DNA from: an uncultured Oscillospiraceae bacterium
Lineage (GTDB): Bacteria > Bacillota > Clostridia > Oscillospirales > Oscillospiraceae
DNA length: 27,083 nucleotides
Direction: 5' to 3'
NCBI GenBank assembly: GCA_934589145.1
Contig: CAKTNW010000028.1
Location: forward strand, 1 to 27,083
Part shown: positions 1-5,059 of the stretch, piece after piece
Position numbering within the stretch: position 1 is the stretch's first letter
How the letters are laid out: each line of letters starts with the position of its first letter
The notes under the pieces: generated by a model
What the model was told of the DNA's origin: nothing
The model's database searches: none
The model's input: the letters and a program-made list of their open reading frames with translations, nothing else
Position numbers and translations under genes: made by a program

Positions 1-656
1 GTGATGCCCATCAGGTGATCGTCGATGACATTGGCGAAGTTATAGGTGGGCAGGCCGTCCCGCTTCAGCAGCACCTGGTCGTCCAGGGTGCTGTTCTCCA
101 CGGTGATGTCGCCGAAGATGGCGTCGTGGAAGGTGGTGGTGCCCTCGGCGGGGATCTTCTGGCGGATGACGTAGGGCTCGCCCGCCTCCACACGCTTCAG
201 GGCTTCCTCCAGGGGCATGTCGCGGCAGGGATCGGCGGCCCGGTCGAACTCGCCGGAATCCTCCTCAGACTCCGCCTTCTCGCAGAAGCAGTAGTAAGCG
301 CCGCCCTTTTCCACCAGCAGGCGGGCGTAGTGGCCATAGGTGTCCCGGCGCTGGGACTGGATATAGGGTGCCACGGGGCCGCCCACATCGGGGCCCTCAT
401 CGTGGTTCAGGCCGCACTCGGCCATGGTGCGGTAGATCACATCGGTAGCGCCCTCCACCAGACGGCCCTGGTCGGTATCCTCGATCCGCAGGATGAAGGT
501 GCCGCCATGATTGCGGGCGATCAGCCAGGTATACAGCGCCGTGCGCAGGTTGCCCACATGCATATAGCCGGTGGGAGACGGCGCGAAACGGGTACGCACC
601 TTTCCGTGGGGAATTTTTTCCTCCATCTGGGTAAAATAGTTCATATCCATCGCCAT
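1..656 (-). CDS. gltX: Glutamyl-tRNA synthetase, N-terminal part (cut by window edge)
   Basis: Class I aminoacyl-tRNA synthetase that charges tRNA with glutamate in the cytoplasm. About 218 codons of the N-terminal catalytic domain are present; the gene runs off the left edge, so the KMSKS loop and the anticodon-binding domain are not visible. The minus-strand translation has the class I signature: [13 protein letters not shown] at residues 24-36, where HVGN stands for HIGH, followed by [17 protein letters not shown] and the YCFCEK stretch, both typical of bacterial GluRS, follow. Three in-frame ATGs occur (656, 650, 644). The first is chosen because a GGAGGT SD at 664-669 lies 7 nt upstream. 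The gene diverges from trpS and has its own consensus promoter. Confidence 0.95.
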   Translation of the reverse strand, partial: MAMDMNYFTQMEEKIPHGKVRTRFAPSPTGYMHVGNLRTALYTWLIARNHGGTFILRIEDTDQGRLVEGATDVIYRTMAECGLNHDEGPDVGGPVAPYIQSQRRDTYGHYARLLVEKGGAYYCFCEKAESEEDSGEFDRAADPCRDMPLEEALKRVEAGEPYVIRQKIPAEGTTTFHDAIFGDITVENSTLDDQVLLKRDGLPTYNFANVIDDHLMGI

Positions 657-693
657 ATCAATTACCTCCGGCATTTTGACAAATTACCTATCT

Positions 694-721
694 ATTATAT
701 GGTTTTCTGGGGAAAAGTCAA
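694..721 (-). promoter_or_regulatory. Sigma-A promoter of gltX
   Basis: On the minus strand, TTGACT (-35, 716-721) and TATAAT (-10, 694-699) are separated by 16 nt, about 38 nt upstream of the gltX start. No T-box leader could fit between the promoter and the start. Confidence 0.75.
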
Positions 722-740
722 TGACGATCGTGGGATTCCA

Positions 741-769
741 TTGATTTTTTGCACCAAACGTGATAGGAT
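741..769 (+). promoter_or_regulatory. Probable sigma-A promoter of trpS
   Basis: TTGATT (-35) and TAGGAT (-10, 764-769) are 17 nt apart. The short leader carries a GC hairpin (GCGGGC/GCCCGC, 787-803) just before the SD. No T-box consensus is seen in the leader, which is too short for one. Confidence 0.5.
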
Positions 770-821
770 AGGGACGCAAGAAGAAAGCGGGCGCAGCGCC
801 CGCGACAATGTGAGGTAGAAA

Positions 822-1820
822 ATGGCTGATACGAAAAAAAGAATCTTCAGCGGCATCCAGCCCTCCGGCGAGCTGACGCTGGGCTCCTACATGGGCGCCA
901 TCAAGAATTGGGTGAACCTGCAGGACGAGTACGACTGCCTGTACTGCATCGTGGACATGCACGCCATCACCGTGCGGCAGGATCCCGCCACGCTGCGTAA
1001 GCGCAGCGTCAACCAGCTGGCCCAGTATATCGCCTGCGGCCTGGATCCCCAGAAAAACATCATGTTCATCCAGAGCCACGTTCCCCAGCACGCGGAGCTG
1101 GGCTGGATCCTGGGCTGCTATACCCAGTTCGGCGAGCTGAGCCGCATGACCCAGTTCAAGGCCAAGGCCGCCCAGCACGCCGACAACATCACGGCGGGCC
1201 TGTTCACCTATCCCGTGCTGATGGCCGCCGACATCCTGCTGTATCAGGCGGATCTGGTGCCGGTGGGCGAGGATCAGCGCCAGCATGTGGAGCTGACCCG
1301 CGACATCGCCCAGCGCTTCAACAGCGTGTACAGCGACACCTTCGTGCTGCCGGAGGCCTTCATTCCCAAGGTAGGCGCCCGGCTCATGTCCCTGGACGAT
1401 CCCACCACCAAGATGAGCAAGTCTCTGCCGGACGGCTGCGTGAACCTGATGGACGCCCCTGAGGTCATCATGAAGAAGTTCAAGCGTGCCGTCACCGACT
1501 GCGAGACCGCCGTCAGGTACGACAAGGAGAACAAGGCCGGTATCTCCAACCTGCTGACCATCTACTGCGCCGCCACCGGCAAGACGCTGCAGGAGGCCGA
1601 GGCGGAGTTTGAGGGTCAGGGCTACGGCGTGTTCAAGCCCGCCGTGGGCGAGGCCGTGGTGGAGCTGCTGCGTCCCATCCGGGAGGAGAGCCAGCGCATC
1701 ATGGACGACAAGGCCTATCTGGAGAGCGTCTATCAGGAAGGCGCCGAGCGTGCCCGCCGTCTGGCGCTGAAGACCCTCAGCAAGGTGCAGCGCAAGGTGG
1801 GCTTTGTAGCGGCAAAATAA
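822..1820 (+). CDS. trpS: Tryptophanyl-tRNA synthetase
   Basis: Class I synthetase that charges tRNA(Trp). The 332-residue length is normal for bacterial TrpRS. The N-terminus reads FSGIQPSGELTLGSYMGA, the TrpRS form of the HIGH region; TLGSYMG (residues 19-25) takes its place. The catalytic loop KMSKS is at residues 197-201, preceded by the family-typical DDPTTKM. The GEDQRQHVELTRDIA stretch at about residues 149-163 is also characteristic. The start ATG has a GAGGT SD at 812-816, 5 nt upstream. The gene is transcribed away from gltX, and the promoter of the next operon follows directly. I see no strong terminator after the stop, so some read-through is possible. Confidence 0.97.
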   Translation: MADTKKRIFSGIQPSGELTLGSYMGAIKNWVNLQDEYDCLYCIVDMHAITVRQDPATLRKRSVNQLAQYIACGLDPQKNIMFIQSHVPQHAELGWILGCYTQFGELSRMTQFKAKAAQHADNITAGLFTYPVLMAADILLYQADLVPVGEDQRQHVELTRDIAQRFNSVYSDTFVLPEAFIPKVGARLMSLDDPTTKMSKSLPDGCVNLMDAPEVIMKKFKRAVTDCETAVRYDKENKAGISNLLTIYCAATGKTLQEAEAEFEGQGYGVFKPAVGEAVVELLRPIREESQRIMDDKAYLESVYQEGAERARRLALKTLSKVQRKVGFVAAK

Positions 1821-1843
1821 GCACCAAATGTTTGGAATGTTTC

Positions 1844-1872
1844 TTGCAAAAAGTTTTTAAGTCTGCTATAAT
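1844..1872 (+). promoter_or_regulatory. Sigma-A promoter of the NifU-like/GGGtGRT operon
   Basis: TTGCAA (-35) and TATAAT (-10, 1867-1872) have a 17-nt spacer, and the -10 is extended by TGC. A small hairpin (CCGGG/CCCGG, about 1889-1902) lies in the leader. Confidence 0.75.
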
Positions 1873-1938
1873 AAAAATCAGGACACCTCCGGGGGATCCC
1901 GGCGATCATTTCAAAACAAAGAAAGGAACATCGTCATT

Positions 1939-2631
1939 ATGATCTATACGACTGAGGTTCAGCATATGTGCCCTGTGGCTAAGGGCGCTTATCACGGCCC
2001 GGCTCCCATTCCCGAAGAGGGCAAGTGGGTGCAGGCCAAGGAGATCAGCGACATCTCCGGCTTTACCCATGGTATCGGCTGGTGTGCGCCCCAGCAGGGC
2101 GCCTGCAAGCTGACCCTGAATGTGAAAAACGGCATCATTGAGGAAGCGCTGGTGGAGACCATCGGCTGCTCCGGCATGACCCATTCCGCCGCCATGGCTT
2201 CCGAGATCCTGATCGGCAAGACCATTCTGGAGGCACTGAATACCGACCTGGTGTGCGACGCCATCAACACCGCCATGCGGGAGCTGTTCCTGCAGATCGT
2301 CTATGGCCGTACCCAGTCCGCGTTCTCCGAGGGCGGCCTGTCTGTGGGCGCTTCCCTGGAGGATCTGGGCAAGGGCCTGCGCTCCCAGGTGGGCACCATG
2401 TTCGCCACCAAGGAGAAGGGTCCCCGTTATCTGGAGATGGCCGAGGGCTATTGCAGCAAGCTGGCGCTGAACAAGGACGATGAGATCATCGGCTACGAGT
2501 TCATCAGCCTGGGCAAGATGATGGACTTCATCAAGAAGGGCGACGACGCCAACGAGGCACTGAAGAAGGCCACCGGCCACTATGGCCAGTGGGACAGCGC
2601 GGTCAAGTATATTGACCCCCGTCACGAATAA
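1939..2631 (+). CDS. NifU/IscU-like iron-sulfur cluster scaffold protein
   Basis: 230-residue soluble protein. The central part matches the NifU N-terminal/IscU fold pattern: a beta strand pair (KLTLNVKNGIIEEALVET) leads to GCSGMTHSAAMASEILIGKT at about 76-95, which resembles the IscU stretch around its second cluster cysteine and the downstream E-[LI]-[LI]-x-GK-[TS] motif. Cysteines at 49, 56, 77 and 106 could hold a cluster; the canonical first-cysteine motif (CGD) is not present as such. It is longer than IscU (about 130 residues) and the C-terminal 90 residues are of unknown role. It forms an operon with the GGGtGRT gene 17 nt downstream; this gene pair recurs in Clostridia. The SD is modest (AAAGGAA, about 11 nt from the ATG). 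Function in cluster assembly is inference. Confidence 0.8.
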   Translation: MIYTTEVQHMCPVAKGAYHGPAPIPEEGKWVQAKEISDISGFTHGIGWCAPQQGACKLTLNVKNGIIEEALVETIGCSGMTHSAAMASEILIGKTILEALNTDLVCDAINTAMRELFLQIVYGRTQSAFSEGGLSVGASLEDLGKGLRSQVGTMFATKEKGPRYLEMAEGYCSKLALNKDDEIIGYEFISLGKMMDFIKKGDDANEALKKATGHYGQWDSAVKYIDPRHE

Positions 2632-2648
2632 GGGAGGAGGACGAAATC

Positions 2649-3650
2649 ATGGCTCTGTTTGAAAGTTACGAGAGAAGAATCGACAAGATCAACGGCGTCC
2701 TCGCCCAGTACGGCATCGGCTCCGTGGAGGAGTGCCGCGAGATCTGCAAGGCCAAGGGCTTTGATCCCTATGAGATCGTGAAGGGCGTCCAGCCCATCTG
2801 CTTCGAGAACGCCTGCTGGGCGTACACCGTGGGCGCGGCCATCGCCATCAAGTCCGGCGTCAAGACCGCTGCCGAGGCTGCCAAGCTGATCGGCGTGGGC
2901 CTGCAGTCCTTCTGCATCGACGGCTCCGTGGCCGAAGATCGTAAGGTGGGTCTGGGTCACGGCAACCTGGGCGCCATGCTGCTCAGCGACGAGTCCAAGT
3001 GCTTCGCCTTCCTGGCCGGTCACGAGTCCTTCGCCGCCGCCGAGGGCGCTATCGGCATCGTCAAGAACGCCAACAAGGCCCGCAAGCAGCCCCTGCGCGT
3101 CATCCTGAACGGCCTGGGCAAGGACGCCGCCCAGATCATCAGCCGCATCAACGGCTTCACCTATGTGCAGACCCAGTTCGACTACTACACCAGCGAACTG
3201 AAGATCGTCCGCGAGATCCGCTACTCCGAGACCGAGCGTGCCGATGTCCGCTGCTACGGCGCCGACGACGTCCGCGAGGGCGTGGCCATCATGCATCACG
3301 AGGGCGTGGACGTGTCCATCACCGGCAACTCCACCAACCCCACCCGCTTCCAGCATCCTGTGGCGGGCACCTATAAGAAGGAATGCATCGAGCAGGGCAA
3401 GAAGTACTTCTCCGTGGCTTCCGGCGGCGGTACCGGCCGCACCCTGCATCCCGACAACATGGCCGCAGGCCCCGCCAGCTACGGCATGACCGACACCATG
3501 GGCCGTATGCACTCCGATGCCCAGTTCGCCGGCTCCAGCTCCGTCCCCGCGCATGTGGAGATGATGGGCTTCCTGGGTATGGGCAACAACCCCATGGTCG
3601 GTGCCACCGTTGCCGTCGCTGTGGCGGTTGAGGAAGCCATGAAGGCCTGA
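2649..3650 (+). CDS. GGGtGRT-family protein of unknown function
   Basis: 333-residue soluble protein of the family named after its GGGtGRT motif, seen here at residues 259-265 (SGGGTGRTLHPDNMAAGPASY). The glycine- and methionine-rich C-terminus (GMTDTMGRMH, then MMGFLGMGNNPMVGATVAVAVAVEEAMK) is also typical. No transmembrane segment or signal peptide is seen. The role is not established. Its position 17 nt after an IscU-like scaffold gene, with a strong GGAGGAGG SD in the gap, suggests joint work on a metal or Fe-S cofactor, but that is inference. The operon ends at a perfect 15-bp hairpin terminator. Confidence 0.9.
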   Translation: MALFESYERRIDKINGVLAQYGIGSVEECREICKAKGFDPYEIVKGVQPICFENACWAYTVGAAIAIKSGVKTAAEAAKLIGVGLQSFCIDGSVAEDRKVGLGHGNLGAMLLSDESKCFAFLAGHESFAAAEGAIGIVKNANKARKQPLRVILNGLGKDAAQIISRINGFTYVQTQFDYYTSELKIVREIRYSETERADVRCYGADDVREGVAIMHHEGVDVSITGNSTNPTRFQHPVAGTYKKECIEQGKKYFSVASGGGTGRTLHPDNMAAGPASYGMTDTMGRMHSDAQFAGSSSVPAHVEMMGFLGMGNNPMVGATVAVAVAVEEAMKA

Positions 3651-3660
3651 AAATAGCCAT

Positions 3661-3680
3661 TTGTCCACATTTTGTCCACA
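3661..3680 (+). promoter_or_regulatory. Two DnaA-box-like sites, 11 bp apart
   Basis: TTGTCCACA occurs at 3661-3669 and 3672-3680, each one base from the DnaA consensus TTATCCACA and in phase on the helix. They lie between a stop codon and its terminator. With no replication genes nearby this may be chance. Confidence 0.25.
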
Positions 3681-3705
3681 TTTTTGAAAGAATAAGGACA
3701 TGACA

Positions 3706-3739
3706 AAACCCGCCTGCCGCGTATGCGGCAGGCGGGTTT
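3706..3739. terminator. Bidirectional intrinsic terminator
   Basis: Perfect 15-bp stem (3706-3720 with 3725-3739) and GTAT loop. Short A/T runs on both flanks let it serve the plus-strand GGGtGRT operon and the convergent minus-strand PH-domain pair. Confidence 0.8.
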
Positions 3740-3743
3740 ATTC

Positions 3744-3965
3744 TCAGGTATTTTCAGGTTCCTCGCTGCTCGTTTCATCTTCCACGCATGCGGCGAAGGG
3801 ATCGGGCTGAGAGAGGATCAGTGTAATATCACGGGCGGTCAGGGAAAGGTTGAATTGACGGTTCAGCAGATTAGAGGTAACAGCAGGCATCCAGCCGTAG
3901 GATATGTAGCGTTGCAGCGTTTTCAGCGCCGCCAGCGGCAGTTCAGGGATAGCGTCTTTCTTCAT
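3744..3965 (-). CDS. Small hypothetical protein, 73 aa
   Basis: Not recognised. It is a soluble 73-residue protein with a helical middle (LAALKTLQRYISYGWMP), an LTARDITLILSQP segment and an acidic C-terminus (EDETSSEEPENT). No cysteine motif, membrane span or signal is seen. It begins 28 nt after the stop of the PH-domain gene on the same strand and ends right at the shared terminator, so the two probably form one transcript. The SD is weak (GGTGAC region), which fits translational dependence on the upstream gene. Reality of the gene rests on operon position and composition, not on a family match. Confidence 0.6.
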   Translation of the reverse strand: MKKDAIPELPLAALKTLQRYISYGWMPAVTSNLLNRQFNLSLTARDITLILSQPDPFAACVEDETSSEEPENT

Positions 3966-3993
3966 AGGGTGTCACCGGGATCACTGTTCGGCG

Positions 3994-4377
3994 TTATTGC
4001 AGTGCGTATTTTGCGATGGCCTGGCCGATGGCCCGGATATCGCTGCCGCCTGTAAAATCGAAATGAACCCGTCCTAAACCCGAAAAATACATCTCCAGTT
4101 CGCTGTCCAGATCAAGAAGTCCGGCTGTCTCGATGGAGAACACGGAAATTTTGCTGTATGGCATAGAAGTAAAATCCCGTTTTACCCCTGTAACGCCCTG
4201 AATGTTGCAGGAGATCACGCGCTTGTCGGTGAACACCACAAAATCGCGCACAACGGTATACGAGCCGATCACCGTTTCGCCTGGGATCAGAAGGTCTTCC
4301 ACCAGACGGGCGCTCTTGCCGTTGTCGGGCTTGAGCTTGAATATGGCCCCGTTTTCAAAGTCGATCATATTTGTCAA
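3994..4377 (-). CDS. Bacterial PH-domain protein
   Basis: 127-residue soluble protein resembling the bacterial Pleckstrin-homology family (bPH type, Pfam PF08000-like). The line GETVIGSYTVVRDFVVFTDKRVISC followed by KRDFTSMPYSKISVFSIETAG is the family core, which covers nearly the whole protein. No membrane anchor is seen. The biochemical role of these proteins is unknown; membrane or lipid association is only suggested by the fold. The start is a TTG at 4377, favoured because AAAGGAAG lies 4-7 nt upstream; an ATG at 4368 is possible but far from that SD. It heads a two-gene minus-strand unit with its own promoter. Confidence 0.8.
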   Translation of the reverse strand: MTNMIDFENGAIFKLKPDNGKSARLVEDLLIPGETVIGSYTVVRDFVVFTDKRVISCNIQGVTGVKRDFTSMPYSKISVFSIETAGLLDLDSELEMYFSGLGRVHFDFTGGSDIRAIGQAIAKYALQ

Positions 4378-4447
4378 AAATCTTCCTTTCTACGATCTGA
4401 CGCGGCGGCGTTTCCGCCGTTCAGAAACCGCAAATTTTGATGGTAAT

Positions 4448-4476
4448 AAGATACCATATTCGGTTATGGTTTTCAA
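4448..4476 (-). promoter_or_regulatory. Promoter of the PH-domain gene
   Basis: Minus strand TTGAAA (4471-4476) and TATCTT (4448-4453) with a 17-nt spacer, about 70 nt upstream of the start. Confidence 0.55.
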
Positions 4477-4520
4477 GGGATAATACGATGAAAAACACCG
4501 TGATCATGAAAAAACTGCCC

Positions 4521-4549
4521 TTGACCGGCCTGGAAAAGTATGGTATAGT
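4521..4549 (+). promoter_or_regulatory. Sigma-A promoter of the guanidinium exporter gene
   Basis: TTGACC (-35) and TATAGT (-10, 4544-4549), 17-nt spacer. The expected start at about 4555 places the aptamer-like hairpin at the very 5' end of the RNA. Confidence 0.75.
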
Positions 4550-4551
4550 AA

Positions 4552-4638
4552 CCACTGGTTTCGCCGCCGGGTGAGCCAGCGCTTTTTCCTGCATCGTTAG
4601 GCCATTGAAGATGCAGAGAGGGCGCTATTTTTGTTTTT
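4552..4638 (+). promoter_or_regulatory. Candidate guanidine riboswitch with expression-platform terminator
   Basis: The leader of gdx holds two adjacent stems. The first is CUGG (4555-4558) paired with CCAG (4576-4579), enclosing an inner CGCC/GGUG stem with a GCCG loop. The second, 4579-4625, is a 16-bp stem with one bulged C and a loop containing GGCC, followed by a U-rich run (4626-4638), so it is an intrinsic terminator inside the leader. The two stems share a base at 4579. Promoter, compact aptamer-like hairpin, terminator, then an SMR guanidinium exporter is the layout of a transcriptional guanidine riboswitch. The guanidine-I and -III consensus motifs are not seen, nor the paired ACGR loops of guanidine-II. 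The two-hairpin, possibly loop-kissing form points to guanidine-IV (mepA motif), which I cannot confirm. Confidence 0.55.
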
Positions 4639-4656
4639 CAGGGAGGAATTCCGCGT

Positions 4657-4977
4657 ATGGCATGGATATTTCTGGGAATTGCCGGGCTGATGGAGGTATT
4701 TTGGGCCACCTGCCTGAAGCTGTCCGAGGGATTTACAAAGCTGGGCTTTTCCGCGCTGACCATTGTGGGGATGCTGGTCAGCTTCGGCCTGCTGTCGCAG
4801 GCCATGAAAACGCTGCCGCTGGGCACGGCCTACGGCATCTGGACAGGTATCGGCGCACTGGGCGCGGTGATCGTGGGCCTGGTGCTGTTCAAGGAACCGG
4901 CCACCGCGTGGCGCATGTTCTTTGCCGCTCTGCTGCTGATCGGCATCGTGGGCCTGAAGATCACCTCACCGTCGTAA
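4657..4977 (+). CDS. gdx: SMR-family guanidinium exporter Gdx (SugE type)
   Basis: Small multidrug resistance family membrane protein, 106 residues with four predicted helices; it works as a dual-topology dimer exchanging protons for guanidinium. The essential proton/substrate glutamate is E13 (IAGLMEVFWA). The stretches LKLSEGFTKL, LSQAMKTLPLGTAYGIWTGIGALGAVI and the end GLKITS closely resemble characterised Gdx proteins such as Gdx-Clo rather than the EmrE drug exporters. The start ATG has a GGGAGG SD at 4641-4646. The gene stands alone between its regulatory leader and a 13-bp terminator hairpin. It probably detoxifies guanidinium when the leader senses it; regulation is inference. Confidence 0.92.
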   Translation: MAWIFLGIAGLMEVFWATCLKLSEGFTKLGFSALTIVGMLVSFGLLSQAMKTLPLGTAYGIWTGIGALGAVIVGLVLFKEPATAWRMFFAALLLIGIVGLKITSPS

Positions 4978-4993
4978 AAGTGCGATAAAGAAG

Positions 4994-5024
4994 AACGCCC
5001 CCGGACAAATGTCCGGGGGCGTTT
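4994..5024. terminator. Bidirectional terminator between gdx and the surface-protein gene
   Basis: Perfect 13-bp stem (4994-5006/5011-5023) with AAAT loop. It can serve gdx (plus) and the convergent surface-protein gene (minus). Confidence 0.8.
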
Positions 5025-5059
5025 CGCGTATCAAACGTTACGTCTGTCAGGGGAGAAGC

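Noticed and set aside
15..818. Plus-strand open frame opposite gltX
   Set aside because: The minus strand encodes an unmistakable GluRS N-terminus; the plus frame has no SD or family pattern.
741..821. T-box riboswitch in front of trpS
   Set aside because: The leader is only about 45 nt, lacks the T-box sequence and shows just a small GC hairpin.
1827..1842. GGAATGTTT shared between the region before the scaffold gene and the XRE promoter
   Set aside because: Nine bases of AT-rich sequence without symmetry or further copies; too weak to claim a regulator site.
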